NCBI GenBank assembly: GCA_963772265.1 | Contig: CAVYWS010000002.1 | Location: 496,001-560,000, forward strand | DNA from: Mayfieldus sp963772265 | GTDB lineage: Bacteria; Actinomycetota; Thermoleophilia; Solirubrobacterales; 70-9 | Length of the DNA: 64,000 nt | Direction of reading: 5' to 3' | The notes under the pieces: generated by a model | The model's input: the letters and a program-made list of their open reading frames with translations, nothing else | What the model was told of the DNA's origin: nothing | Databases searched by the model: none | Shown here: one piece after another, positions 45,266 to 54,221 of the stretch | How the letters are laid out: each line of letters opens with the position of its first letter | Numbering within the stretch: the first letter of the stretch is position 1 | Program-made: the position numbers and the translations under genes

Positions 45266-45875
45266 GCGGCGCCGTCTGAGGGGCCGAAGGGCAGGCCGTC
45301 TCGCCGTCCTCGCGCTGGTCGCCGCCTTGGCGTCGGTCGAGGCCCTCGTGCCCCGCTCACCGGCCGGGGAGGCCGGAAGCCGGGCCCCAGCCCTTCCCAG
45401 CCGGCTGCTCTCCGGGCGAATGGTCGACCTCGCCTCGCTGCGCGGCCGGCCGGCCCTGGTCAACTTCTGGGCCAGTTGGTGCTCCCCCTGCCGCCAGGAG
45501 GCACCGAGGCTGGAACGCCTCGCAGAAGCCGATCGGCGGGTGCATGTCGTCGGCGTCGACTGGAACGACTCCGCTTCCGACGCCCGTGCCTTCGTGCAAA
45601 GCCTCGGGCTGCGCTACACGATCCTTCGCGACGGAAGCGGCGCGGTGGGAGACAGGTACGGGATCACCGGGCTGCCGAGCACGTTCGTCCTCGATCCCCA
45701 GGGCCGAATCGCAACCGTCCTGCGCGGGCCCCAGACATCGGCCAGCCTGCGCGCGGCCCTCAGCTCGGCATCCCCGCATCGTCAAGCACACCCGGCGGCT
45801 TTCCGAGCAACAGCCAGACGTCTCCCTCGCGGCGGAGCCGGCCGCGCCGGGCAAGCGAAGACAGGGCGGAGGTGA
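45252..45875 (+). CDS. TlpA-like membrane-anchored thioredoxin
   Basis: 207 residues. A hydrophobic anchor (LAVLALVAALASVEALV) precedes a TlpA domain with VNFWASWCSPCRQEAPRLER (WCSPC), then VVGVDWNDSASDARAFVQSL and GITGLPSTFVLDPQGRIATV with the cis-Pro loop. It reduces exported thiols, probably for cytochrome maturation, and pairs naturally with SCO1. The start is TTG 45252 inside the SCO1 stop region. The last 38 residues overlap the convergent Crp gene, and conservation probably ends near LSSASP. Confidence 0.82.
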   Translation: MRPGRRRRLRGRRAGRLAVLALVAALASVEALVPRSPAGEAGSRAPALPSRLLSGRMVDLASLRGRPALVNFWASWCSPCRQEAPRLERLAEADRRVHVVGVDWNDSASDARAFVQSLGLRYTILRDGSGAVGDRYGITGLPSTFVLDPQGRIATVLRGPQTSASLRAALSSASPHRQAHPAAFRATARRLPRGGAGRAGQAKTGRR

Positions 45876-46500
45876 CCGTCGGCCGGCTGGCCGCGCTGAG
45901 GTCGGCGAGCAGCGCGTGGGTGAGCGGCAGCGAAAGCGCGACGCCATCTGGACGCACTGTCGCCCATCGCTCCGCCAGGACCCAGAGCAGCATCTCGACG
46001 CGAGTCTCGACCTTCGGGTTGCGGACGATGGCCATCGTCATCGCCAGCTGCCGGGAACGGAGCATGGTTCGGGCCAGCAGCTCGACGGCGATCTCCGGGT
46101 AGGAGGCCGCCCGGCCTGCGAAGCGACGGTCCAGCAGCGCGGCAGCGAGGGGCTGGATCACCTTCCATTCTGTGCTGAAGGGCATGACCGACACCGCGCC
46201 GGGCCGGTCCCACGGTCGCAGCAGGTCACCGGGGCCCAACAGCTCGGCGCCGAAACGGCCGTCCCTTCCGACCCGCCGGGTCAGCAGGCCGCGAAGCACG
46301 AGCAGGCCGAATCCCCGCCGGGCGGGCTCGGACTCGGGTCCGGGCCGCCAGGTACCCCTGGCAACGGTGATCGACTCGGCCAGGCAGGCGCGCCGCGCTG
46401 CCTCGAGCCGATCTTCCGGCTGCAACCGGCGCCCCAGATCCGGGTCTTCCTCCAGGATCCGCAAAAGGGTTGGCACAGGGCCACGATAGGTCAACCGCAT
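45760..46500 (-). CDS. Crp/Fnr-family transcriptional regulator
   Basis: 246 residues from ATG 46500. The N-terminal cyclic-nucleotide-binding-like barrel (RRGFGLLVLRGLLTRRVGRD, RFGAELLGPGDLLRPWDRPG) is followed by a dimer helix and a C-terminal HTH (THALLADLSAASRPTVTSAL, SSLARRGRLRREGDVWLLL). The phosphate-binding Arg-Ala of CRP is not evident, so the effector may not be cAMP. It converges on the TlpA gene and is divergent from the sulfatase. Confidence 0.85.
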   Translation of the reverse strand: MRLTYRGPVPTLLRILEEDPDLGRRLQPEDRLEAARRACLAESITVARGTWRPGPESEPARRGFGLLVLRGLLTRRVGRDGRFGAELLGPGDLLRPWDRPGAVSVMPFSTEWKVIQPLAAALLDRRFAGRAASYPEIAVELLARTMLRSRQLAMTMAIVRNPKVETRVEMLLWVLAERWATVRPDGVALSLPLTHALLADLSAASRPTVTSALSSLARRGRLRREGDVWLLLGKPPGVLDDAGMPS

Positions 46501-46605
46501 CTTCGAGCCCTCGACCGCGACGCCTTGGACGGGTGGCTCCGAAACTTCGCCCCGCTGGGCTGTTTCGGCTCGATGACCGCGAGGACTGTTAGATCCCGTA
46601 AACCA

Positions 46606-48351
46606 ATGAGGCAGATTCGTTCGACAGCCCGGCGCGCCTGCGCCATGGCCCTGCTCGGGCTGGCGGCGGTGAGCGCCCTCGCTCTTGCGCTCGGCGACAC
46701 CCAGGCCGCCGCGAAGCGAAAGCAGCGCCCGAACATCGTCGTCGTGCAGACCGACGACCAGACCATCGACGAGCTCTACGCGAGCTACACGAACGCCCTC
46801 GGGCAGACGATCGCAGCGATGCCCAACACCCTGCGGCTCGTCGCCGGCCGCGGCGCCACCCTGAGCCGCTACTACGTCTCCTACCCGCTCTGCTGCCCCT
46901 CCCGGGTCACCCTGCTCACCGGCCGCTACGCGCATAACCACAACGTGCGCGGCAACGTCCAGCCCAACGGCGGCTACAACGGCTTCAGGGCCCGGGCCGC
47001 TTTCAGTCACAACCTCGCCGTCTGGCTGCGCCGGGCCGGCTATCGCACGATCCACGTCGGCAAGTACCTCAACGGCTATGCGGACGCGCCCTATGACGAC
47101 GGCACGACGATCCCGCCCGGCTGGAGCGCCTGGCACACGGCGCTCAACGTCGACAGCCAGCATCTCTTCTACGGCTACCGGCTGAACGACAACGGCAACA
47201 TCGACGGCCCCTTCGGCGATCCCGGCAACTCCGAGACCCGCGACTACGGGGCTCGCGACGACCCGGGCTGCCCATTCGCCCCCGCCAACGGACAGCCCTG
47301 CTTCTACCAAACCGACGTCTTGACGAACATCGCCAACCAGGAGGTCCAGGCGACGCCGCGGCACCGGCCCTTCTACCTGCAGCTCGACTACACGGCGCCG
47401 CACGGCGACTTCCGGCGGCCCTCAGGTCCCGAGCCTGCGCCTCGCCACTACGACTCGTTCGTCGGAGTCCCGCGGCCTCACGGGCGCGCCCAGGGCTTCA
47501 ACGAGACCGACGCCTCGGACAAGCCCCGCTTCATCCGCGACGCCCCTTACCTGACCCCCACCGAGCTGCACGCCTACCGCGTCTACTACGAGAAGGCGCT
47601 TGAGTCGCTGCGCTCGATCGACGAGGGGATCGCCCAGCTGATCGGCACCCTGGGGGCGACGAACCGGTTGCACAACACCTACGTCATCGTCACCTCCGAC
47701 AACGGCTTCTTCTTCGGCGAGCACAGGCTCGCCGGCGGCAAGTTCCTTGCCTACGAGCCGTCCACCCACCTCCCGTTCCTGATCCGCGGGCCGGGGATCA
47801 AGCGGGGCGTGCGCTCCGGCGAGCTGGCGGCGAACATCGACATCGCGCCGACGATCCTGGACCTGGCCGGAGCCAAGGCCGACCGCAGCCTCGACGGGCG
47901 TTCGATCGTCCCCTTCGTCAAGCGTCCCCGCCTTCGCACCCGGCGCCCGCTCCTGTTCGAGTCGTTCGTCGAGGCCACCGACGTCGAGACGAGCGGAGCC
48001 TCGCGTACCGGGCGCGGCGCCCAGGCGTCGATTTCGAGCCCGCCCAAGGACTACGAGGGGATCCGCCTCGGTCCCTGGAAGTACATCGAGTGGCCCACCG
48101 GCGAGAAGGAGCTCTACAACGTCGCCAAGGATCCCTACGAGCTTCACTCGCGGGTCCGCGAGCCCAACCTCTTCCCGATCCGCAATTTCCTGCACCGGCA
48201 GCTGCGCCGGCTCGAGCACTGCCGCGGGCGCCATTGCCGCGCGGCCGCGCCGAAGCTTCCGCTGACGCGAAAGCAGCAGCGCAAGCAGCGCAGGCACAAG
48301 CACCATGACCATCGCGGTCCGGGGCGGCGGGCGGCGGGGCGGGCGGGCTGA
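46606..48351 (+). CDS. Secreted formylglycine-type sulfatase
   Basis: 581 residues. A signal peptide (AMALLGLAAVSALALALGDT) precedes the sulfatase core: PNIVVVQTDDQTIDELYASY with the metal Asp pair, and CCPSRVTLLTGRYAHNHNVR with the CxPSR motif whose Cys becomes formylglycine. Metal ligands lie in VTSDNGFFFGEHRLAGGKFL. A short C-terminal lysine/arginine/histidine-rich tail ends it. ATG 46606 is chosen over ATG 46573 because it leads straight into the signal peptide. The substrate is unknown. A maturase is not seen nearby. Confidence 0.88.
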   Translation: MRQIRSTARRACAMALLGLAAVSALALALGDTQAAAKRKQRPNIVVVQTDDQTIDELYASYTNALGQTIAAMPNTLRLVAGRGATLSRYYVSYPLCCPSRVTLLTGRYAHNHNVRGNVQPNGGYNGFRARAAFSHNLAVWLRRAGYRTIHVGKYLNGYADAPYDDGTTIPPGWSAWHTALNVDSQHLFYGYRLNDNGNIDGPFGDPGNSETRDYGARDDPGCPFAPANGQPCFYQTDVLTNIANQEVQATPRHRPFYLQLDYTAPHGDFRRPSGPEPAPRHYDSFVGVPRPHGRAQGFNETDASDKPRFIRDAPYLTPTELHAYRVYYEKALESLRSIDEGIAQLIGTLGATNRLHNTYVIVTSDNGFFFGEHRLAGGKFLAYEPSTHLPFLIRGPGIKRGVRSGELAANIDIAPTILDLAGAKADRSLDGRSIVPFVKRPRLRTRRPLLFESFVEATDVETSGASRTGRGAQASISSPPKDYEGIRLGPWKYIEWPTGEKELYNVAKDPYELHSRVREPNLFPIRNFLHRQLRRLEHCRGRHCRAAAPKLPLTRKQQRKQRRHKHHDHRGPGRRAAGRAG

Positions 48352-48428
48352 GGTCCCAGCCGAAGTAGACCTCCACCCGGCAGACCTTGTCGCCGTCGAA
48401 GTCGAAGATCTCACCGGAGCCGCAGCCG
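48352..48428 (-). pseudogene. Fragment of a SnoaL-like gene
   Basis: Between the sulfatase end and the next gene the minus strand reads GSGEIFDFDGDKVCRVEVYF then GWDL, the C-terminal strand pair of a SnoaL-like protein. The frame has no start (a TAG lies just upstream) and runs on into antisense of the sulfatase. It looks like a truncated leftover of a deleted gene. Confidence 0.4.
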
Positions 48429-48436
48429 AGCGGCCT

Positions 48437-49141
48437 CTAGCCGGCGGAGCCCTGCCAGCCCGCGATCGCGCTCAGCAGCGACAGGGCGAGGGCGAGGCCG
48501 GCGCCGACCGATGCCGAGACGAGCAAGCCCCGGAGCCCGCTCCCGGGGACGTCCCGGCGGCGGATCCGGCCCCAGTCGGCCCGCAGCGAGCGCAGCATGC
48601 GAGGGGTATGGGCGAGGAAGTGGATCGCGAACACGGCCCCCCAGAGGACGAAGGTGGCCTTGTGCAGGAACAGCACCCCGTCGGACTTGTGGCCGAGCAG
48701 GAGCAGCCAGACCCCGGTCGAGAAGACGCCCAGCGTGCTGACGACGAGCACCGGCGCCAGCACGCGCAGGGGCAGCGGCGGCGGCCCCTTGCTGCGGTAG
48801 GTCGGCGAGCCGCCGTAGTAGCGAGCGAAGCGATAGCCGGTGCTGCCGAGCTTCAGCGCCACCGGCGGGATCAGGACGATGCCGATGAACATGTGGGCGC
48901 TGAGCAGCCCACCGATGCTGAGGATCGTGATCCCCTCGGCGATCAGCAGGACGGTGAGGACCGCAGCCGCCGCGGTGGTGAGGATCTCGTTGCCCTCGGT
49001 GCCGCCAAGGTAGTTCCGAAGCGTGAGCCCGGAGCCATCCGCGGCAACGCCGGGTGCGTCGGCGCCTGACGCGACTGCCTGCTCGGACAACCCCTGATGT
49101 TGACCCAACCGCACCCGGGCAGGTTTCAGGCCCAGTTTCAA
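48437..49141 (-). CDS. Cytochrome b561/DUF4405-like membrane protein
   Basis: 234 residues, four to five helices (LTTAAAAVLTVLLIAEGITI, LSAHMFIGIVLIPPVALKLG, VLFLHKATFVLWGAVFAIHF, and a final C-terminal helix). His residues sit within helices (LSAHMF, FLHKATF, AIHFLAH), the pattern of di-heme cytochrome b or DUF4405 proteins. Electron transfer is plausible, perhaps for the desaturase-reductase pair just upstream. The exact start is uncertain; 49141 is the first ATG. Confidence 0.6.
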   Translation of the reverse strand: MKLGLKPARVRLGQHQGLSEQAVASGADAPGVAADGSGLTLRNYLGGTEGNEILTTAAAAVLTVLLIAEGITILSIGGLLSAHMFIGIVLIPPVALKLGSTGYRFARYYGGSPTYRSKGPPPLPLRVLAPVLVVSTLGVFSTGVWLLLLGHKSDGVLFLHKATFVLWGAVFAIHFLAHTPRMLRSLRADWGRIRRRDVPGSGLRGLLVSASVGAGLALALSLLSAIAGWQGSAG

Positions 49142-49173
49142 TCGCCGCTAAGGCGGCCGTTAGAGAGCTCTTA

Positions 49174-50556
49174 TCAGCGCTCGCGAGGCATCGCGACCCG
49201 CACGCCCTCCGAAGGTTGCTCCGGCCCTGAGCCCTCGGGCCCCGGGGGGCCCGGATCTGCTCCGTCGGAGCCTCCGTTGGAGCTTTCGGACTTTCCCCGG
49301 TAGGGCCCCGGCTTCGGCCGCGGCTCGCCGCCCGGAAGGGCCAGCCTGGCGATCGTCCGGTTGACCATTCCCCACTGCTGGAAGAACGGCCCGCTGTTGT
49401 AGGGCAGCCCGTAGCGCTCGCAGATCTCCTTCACGCGCGGAGCGATCTCCGCGTAGCGGGTGCTCGGCATGTCGGGGAAGAGGTGGTGCTCGACCTGGTA
49501 GCCGAGGTTGCCGCTGATCACGTGGAACAGCGGGCCGCCCTCGATGTTGGCCGCGCCGACCAGCTGGCGCACGTACCAGGCTCCCCGCGACTCGTCCTCG
49601 ACCTCTTCCTGGCTGAAGGTGTAGGTCTGGTCCGGGAAGTGGCCGCAGAAGATGATCGCGTGCGCCCAGAGGTTGCGGACGATGTTGGCGGTGAAGTTCG
49701 CCTTCGCCGTGGAGCGGAAGGTGCCGCCGCCGCGCTGCAGCGCGAAGCGGCCGACCTCGCCGGCCCTCTGCGCCAATGAGCGGCTGCGGCGACTGCGGAG
49801 GCGCGAGAACGGGCCGCGCCGCGTATTCCGGCCGCGAAACGCCGCCGTCGCGGCGGCGACCCCGGCCGCGGCGAGGCCGCTGATCAGCGGCCAGGCGATG
49901 TAGTCCTTGACCACCTGGTCACGCGCCTTGCCGGAGATCCCCTTCAGCTCCTTCAGGACCTGCTTGTGCGACTTCTCGCCCGCCCGCACGGCCTCCAGGT
50001 CGAGGTCATGGAGTGCAACCCCCCACTCGAAGAACGCCATGAGCAGGACGTTGTAGAGCGGCTGCAGCAGGTAGACCGGGTGCCAGCGCTGGTTGGGGTC
50101 GATGCGCATGATCTCGTAGCCGAGGTCCTTGTCCTTGCCGCGGATGTTGGTGTAGGTGTGATGGATGTAGTTGTGGGAGTGCTTCCAGGCCTCCGCCGTC
50201 GAAGCCGTGTCCCAGTCCCAGGTCGAGGAATGGATCTGGGGATCGTTCATCCAGTCCCACTGCCCGTGCATGACGTTGTGGCCGATCTCCATGTTCTCGA
50301 GGATCTTCGCCAGCGAGGTGGTCGCGGTGCCGAGGATCCAGAGCGGCCAGAAGCGCGATGCGAGCAGCTCCACCCGACCCAGGACCGCGAGGCGGCGGTG
50401 CATCTCGATCATGCTGGTGATGTAGCGGCGGTCCCGCTCGCCGAGGTCGGCGTAGATCTCGTCGTGCATGGCGTCGAACTCGCGGCCCAGCTCCTCGATC
50501 TGCTCGGGGGTGAGCGCCGCGAGCGGGCTCTTCTCGTCAACTGTTGCGGTGGTCAC
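49174..50556 (-). CDS. DesA3-type membrane fatty acid desaturase
   Basis: 460 residues. Histidine boxes for the di-iron site: HNVMH (93-97), HSHNYIHH (126-133) and VEHHLFPDM (HH 357-358), with FCGHFPDQ adding a His. The order and spacing match acyl-CoA delta-9 desaturases such as mycobacterial DesA3. Residues about 240-290 are an Arg-rich insert (RGPFSRLRSRRSRSLAQRAG) lying in the cytoplasmic loop, unusual in my experience. It is co-directional with its reductase, 9 bp downstream of that gene, so the two form an operon for unsaturated lipid synthesis. Confidence 0.9.
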   Translation of the reverse strand: MTTATVDEKSPLAALTPEQIEELGREFDAMHDEIYADLGERDRRYITSMIEMHRRLAVLGRVELLASRFWPLWILGTATTSLAKILENMEIGHNVMHGQWDWMNDPQIHSSTWDWDTASTAEAWKHSHNYIHHTYTNIRGKDKDLGYEIMRIDPNQRWHPVYLLQPLYNVLLMAFFEWGVALHDLDLEAVRAGEKSHKQVLKELKGISGKARDQVVKDYIAWPLISGLAAAGVAAATAAFRGRNTRRGPFSRLRSRRSRSLAQRAGEVGRFALQRGGGTFRSTAKANFTANIVRNLWAHAIIFCGHFPDQTYTFSQEEVEDESRGAWYVRQLVGAANIEGGPLFHVISGNLGYQVEHHLFPDMPSTRYAEIAPRVKEICERYGLPYNSGPFFQQWGMVNRTIARLALPGGEPRPKPGPYRGKSESSNGGSDGADPGPPGPEGSGPEQPSEGVRVAMPRER

Positions 50557-50565
50557 TTCGTCTCC

Positions 50566-51660
50566 TTACCGTTCGATCTCGATTTCCCCCTCGGGCGCGC
50601 TGATGCAGGTGCGGATCATCTCGCCCTCGCTGCCGTAGATCTCCCCGTTGCGCATGTCGCGAACCCGCCCTGAGCAAAGCTTGCTGATGCAGGTGTGGCA
50701 TATGCCCTCGCGGCATCCGAAGGGAAGCTCCAGACCGGCTTCCTCGCCGGCGACGAGGATCGGGGTGCCGCCGTCGCACTCGACCTCGCAATCGCTCTCC
50801 ACGAAGTTGATCCTGCCTCCTTCGCCCTCCTCGATCAGGCCGAGCTTCGGCTGGAAGCGCTCCATGTGAAGCCGCTCCAGGACCCCGGCGTTCTCCCAGT
50901 GATCGCTCATCGCGTCGAGCATCTCGCCTGGACCCGAGAGGAACGCCTCGCGCCGCTTCCAGTCGGCACAGAGGTCGTCGAGGTCCTTGGGCCCGATTCG
51001 CCCCTTCTCGCCGGTCATCTGCAGGTGGAGGTCGTAGCCGGGGCTTCGCCGGTCGAGATCGCGCAGGTAGTCGCCGAAGATCACCCAGTCGTCGCTGCGG
51101 TCGGAGTGCAGGTGGATGACGTCCTTCAGCGCCTCCTGGCGGTCGAGGCTGCGCAGCATGCTCATGATCGGCGTGATCCCGCTGCCGGCGCTGATGAAGA
51201 GAAGCTTCTGCGGCGGCGGGTCGGGCAGGACGAACGATCCCTCGACCCCGCCAAGGCGCAGGATCGCCCCAGGCTTGATCTCGCGCACGAGGTGGGGTGA
51301 GACGACGCCCTCTTCGACTAGCTTGGGCGTGATCCCGATCCAGCCGTCCGGGCGGTCGGGGTCGGAGGTCAGCGAGTAGGCGCGCCAATGGTGCTTTCCG
51401 TCGACGACGACCCCGACGCGCAGATACTGCCCCGCCTTGTGGCCCTGCCACTCGTGACCGGGCCGGATCAGGACCGTCGCCGCGTTCCCCGCCTGCGGCT
51501 CGATGCGCTCGATCCTGCCCCGCAGCTCCTGCGTCGACCAGAGCGGATTGATCAGCTCCAGGTAGTCGTCGGGAAGAAGCGGGGTGAACAGCGAGCGCAC
51601 GGCCGAGAGGGCTCGCCGCCGCAGCGGTGGGACCTGCGGGGTGGCGCCGCGCTCAGCCAT
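50566..51660 (-). CDS. Ferredoxin-NAD(P)H reductase fusion (partner of the desaturase)
   Basis: 364 residues. FAD site RAYSLTSDP, NAD(P) site LLFISAGSGITPIMSMLRSL, and a C-terminal [2Fe-2S] ferredoxin domain with GCREGICHTCISKLC (C-x4-C-x2-C) and a final Cys in IRTCISAPEG. The order FNR-ferredoxin is that of mycobacterial Rv3230c, the electron donor of DesA3. It is the first gene of the two-gene operon. It moves electrons from NADPH to the desaturase di-iron centre. Confidence 0.9.
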   Translation of the reverse strand: MAERGATPQVPPLRRRALSAVRSLFTPLLPDDYLELINPLWSTQELRGRIERIEPQAGNAATVLIRPGHEWQGHKAGQYLRVGVVVDGKHHWRAYSLTSDPDRPDGWIGITPKLVEEGVVSPHLVREIKPGAILRLGGVEGSFVLPDPPPQKLLFISAGSGITPIMSMLRSLDRQEALKDVIHLHSDRSDDWVIFGDYLRDLDRRSPGYDLHLQMTGEKGRIGPKDLDDLCADWKRREAFLSGPGEMLDAMSDHWENAGVLERLHMERFQPKLGLIEEGEGGRINFVESDCEVECDGGTPILVAGEEAGLELPFGCREGICHTCISKLCSGRVRDMRNGEIYGSEGEMIRTCISAPEGEIEIER

Positions 51661-51862
51661 CGTCGAACCCGTCTATCGGCGCCGGGCCCGGAGCGTCCCG
51701 GCGAGCCTGCCTGTGTTCCCCGCGCTGCTCATATTTGCCATTAAACCATGTCACACCATTCGATGTCGAGGTCGTGGTACGGGAGCTCTCGATACCCAGA
51801 CGGTTCTACGGTGCCGGCGTAGCATGCGAACACCCAGCCAACCCACCGCAGGAGGTTCATCG

Positions 51863-52321
51863 ATGGTCGACGCAATTCCGGATGGCTACCCCCGTCTTAC
51901 TCCTTACCTGATCGTCGACGACGCCTCGGCCGCGATTGATTTCTACACGTCCGTGCTTGGTGCGACCGAGCGGATGCGGATGGGTGGACCCGACGGCAAG
52001 GTCGGGCACGCTGAGCTCGGGATCGGCGACTCGGTGGTCATGCTCGCCGACGAGAACCCGGAAATGGATGCGCGCGGCCCGAGGACCGTCGGGGGCACTC
52101 CCGTTTCGCTTCATGTCTATGTCGAGGATGCGGACAAAGTCTTCGAGCGGGCGATCGAAGCCGGCGCCAAGGGCCTCCGGCCAGTCGAAGCCAGGTTCTA
52201 CGGCGACCGGCTAGGAAGCTTCGAGGATCCGTATGGGCACCACTGGCATGTCGCCACACACGTGGAGGACGTGCCGCCGGACGAGATGGAGAAGCGCGCG
52301 GCGGAGGCCGCAGCTAGCTGA
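51863..52321 (+). CDS. VOC family protein (PhnB/glyoxalase-like)
   Basis: 152 residues. MVDAIPDGYPRLTPYLIVDD, AIDFYTSVLGATERMRMGGP, GHAELGIGDSVVMLADENPE, and FEDPYGHHWHVATHVEDV, a pattern of the PhnB-like VOC subgroup. AGGAGG sits 8 bp before ATG 51863. Metal-ligand His and Glu are present in the usual places. The substrate is unknown. It is the last gene before the IS481 element. Confidence 0.85.
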   Translation: MVDAIPDGYPRLTPYLIVDDASAAIDFYTSVLGATERMRMGGPDGKVGHAELGIGDSVVMLADENPEMDARGPRTVGGTPVSLHVYVEDADKVFERAIEAGAKGLRPVEARFYGDRLGSFEDPYGHHWHVATHVEDVPPDEMEKRAAEAAAS

Positions 52322-52336
52322 ACCGCCCACACACGT

Positions 52337-53410
52337 TGTGAACGGCTGAAAAGCCATCCGGGCCCTCCCAGAGGCTTGAGGTGTCTAACGCCCCAAGCAA
52401 GGAGGACCCGGATGAAGGTTCACGCTAACGCTGCCCTCGGACCCGCGGGAAGGCTCGCGCTGGTCAAAGTGATCGAGGCGGGAGTGACGCAGAAGGCGGC
52501 AGCTGCCGCCTTCTGCGTGGCACCGGCCACCGCGCACCGTTGGTGGCACCGCTGGCTTGAGGCAACCGAAGCCGAGCGTCGAAGCGGAGCCTGGATAGCT
52601 GACCGCTCTTCACGGCCGCACCGCCAGCCGCGGCGTCTCTCAGCCGCCCAGGAGGAGCCGATTCTGCGCGCGCGGCACCAGACCAACCTCGGCCCGGGCC
52701 GGCTGGCCGGGATCTGCCGGCGGGCCCGCTCGACGATCTGGAAGGTGCTCTGGCGCCATGGGCTCTCGCGGCGGCGCAGGGGCTCTCGTCAGAGCTTTAA
52801 GCGCTATGAATGGTCGCGGCCCGGGGCTCTGCTTCACGTCGACATGGCCCAGCTGGCGCGCTTTGAGCGCCCCGGCCACGCGGTCACCGGTGATCGCTCA
52901 AGCACCTTTGCCGACAAGCGGGCCGGCCGCGGCTACGTCTATTTGCATGTGGTCATCGACGACCACAGCCGCTACGTCTACCTCGAGCAACACCAGGCAA
53001 AGGACGGCGCCACCGCTGCAGCGGTGCTGGGGCGAGCGATTGCCCACTTCGCCTCGCTGGGGATGGGGGTGCCCGAGGCGGTGATGACAGACAACGCCTT
53101 TGCCTACGTTCACTCGCGAGCCTTTCGCGAGGTTCTGACGGCCCAGGGCGCCCGCCACATTCGCATTCCGCCCTACACGCCGCGTTGGAACGGCAAGGTC
53201 GAACGCTTCATCAGGACGCTCAAGCTCGAGTGGGCCTACGCACACGCCTGGTCCAGCTCCCAGCAGCGCTCACGTGCCCTGGCATCCTTCGTTCGCTACT
53301 ACAACCGGCAAAGGCCTCACAGCTCTTTGGGAGACCGGCCGCCGATCGGCCGCGTTCACAACCTCCGTGGGCAGGACAGCTAGCGGCTGAGCTCACGGCC
53401 GGGCGAGAAG
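52337..53410 (+). mobile_element. IS481-family insertion sequence (ends not resolved)
   Basis: The region between the VOC gene and the tRNA-Arg fragment holds a single IS481-type transposase gene. TGTGAACGGCTGA near 52337 begins with TGT as expected for an IS481 left end. I could not match a clear terminal inverted repeat or target duplication on the right, so the limits are provisional. The right side lies against the tRNA-Arg fragment at 53411. Confidence 0.6.
52412..53383 (+). CDS. IS481-family DDE transposase
   Basis: 323 residues from ATG 52412. The N-terminal helix-turn-helix (AALGPAGRLALVKVIEAGVT, QKAAAAAFCVAPATAHRWWH) is followed by an RNase H-like rve domain. The catalytic triad is complete: Asp in LLHVDMAQLAR, Asp in VMTDNAFAYV, Glu in WNGKVERFIRTLKLEWAYA, with the last pair in D-35-E spacing. 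Full length and intact, so the element may still move. A ribosome site GGAGG (about 10 bp upstream) supports this start. Confidence 0.9.
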   Translation: MKVHANAALGPAGRLALVKVIEAGVTQKAAAAAFCVAPATAHRWWHRWLEATEAERRSGAWIADRSSRPHRQPRRLSAAQEEPILRARHQTNLGPGRLAGICRRARSTIWKVLWRHGLSRRRRGSRQSFKRYEWSRPGALLHVDMAQLARFERPGHAVTGDRSSTFADKRAGRGYVYLHVVIDDHSRYVYLEQHQAKDGATAAAVLGRAIAHFASLGMGVPEAVMTDNAFAYVHSRAFREVLTAQGARHIRIPPYTPRWNGKVERFIRTLKLEWAYAHAWSSSQQRSRALASFVRYYNRQRPHSSLGDRPPIGRVHNLRGQDS

Positions 53411-53450
53411 CGCGCCCGACAGGATTTGAACCTGTGACCTTCGGTTCGTG
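53411..53450 (-). repeat. Truncated tRNA-Arg 3' half, copy 1
   Basis: 40 bp match the 3' half of the intact tRNA-Arg(ACG) at 59021-59060, with one T-for-C change in the T-loop (GGATTTGAACC) and a change at the anticodon end. The 5' half is absent, so no tRNA can form. It marks an old recombination site and lies next to the IS481 element. Confidence 0.85.
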
Positions 53451-53521
53451 CTTCCCGCATGCGGAACCTTAATTTCGGCGTTGACAGCGGGCAGCCGGCA
53501 GGGGATGGTTCCGCGCAAGCG

Positions 53522-54175
53522 ATGAACCTGCGTCCGAAGCTGACCTACGCGAATGTCGCCGCCACGATCGCGCTCGTTCTGGCGGTCGGCGGGGGCACCG
53601 TTTATGCCGCCGCTCAGCTCGGCAAGAACGACGTGCGCAGCAGGAACATCGCGAAGGGGGCCGTGAAGAAGTCGGACCTCGCGAAGAACGCCGTGACGAG
53701 CCGGAAGATCAGGAACCACACGGTGAAGGCCGTCGACATCGCCAAGGGCGTGCTCAACAGCGTCGCCGCGGACGTGACGGGCTCGGCGACGGGCGGGCCG
53801 CAGGGGTCGATCAACGCGAACACGACCTCCCCCCTGGCCCTGAAGGGGACGACGACGTTCACGCCGAAGGCAGGCCAGGTCTCGGCCGTGGTGGGGGAGG
53901 CGCAGTTCACGATCGCGACCACCAACGCGCTGAACTTCTGTCAACCGGCAGTACGCCTGCTCGTGAACGGGCAACCCACCAGGGTCTTCATGAGCCCCGA
54001 GGACGGCAATTCGACCACCTTGATCACGCGCAACGGCTACGACGCGGACGGTCCCTTCGGACTCCTCAGCCCGGGAACCCCGCTCACGGTCACCGCCCAG
54101 CTCCAGGGGGACGCCGACTGCACCGCCAACTCGCAGCTCGACCGGGTCGAGGTCAGAATCGTGCAGATCGATTAA
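53522..54175 (+). CDS. Secreted protein with AKG/KSDL/SRKI-type short repeats
   Basis: 217 residues from ATG 53522. A signal or anchor (ANVAATIALVLAVGGGTVYA) is followed by four or five imperfect repeats of about 10-15 residues (LGKNDVRSRNIAKGAVKKSD, LAKNAVTSRKIRNHTVKAVD), a low-charge beta-helix-like stalk. A beta-rich C-terminal domain ends in DRVEVRIVQID. This family is very common in Thermoleophilia and is one of the lineage clues here. Function unknown, presumably cell surface. Confidence 0.75.
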   Translation: MNLRPKLTYANVAATIALVLAVGGGTVYAAAQLGKNDVRSRNIAKGAVKKSDLAKNAVTSRKIRNHTVKAVDIAKGVLNSVAADVTGSATGGPQGSINANTTSPLALKGTTTFTPKAGQVSAVVGEAQFTIATTNALNFCQPAVRLLVNGQPTRVFMSPEDGNSTTLITRNGYDADGPFGLLSPGTPLTVTAQLQGDADCTANSQLDRVEVRIVQID

Positions 54176-54221
54176 GGGGGATCGTCAAGGGGGCTCGCCT
54201 CCGGCCCGCTACCCTGGCCGT

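Noticed and set aside
52337..53410. Exact IS481 terminal repeats and target duplication.
   Set aside because: A TGT-start is visible on the left, but I could not find a matching right end by eye, so no ends are claimed.
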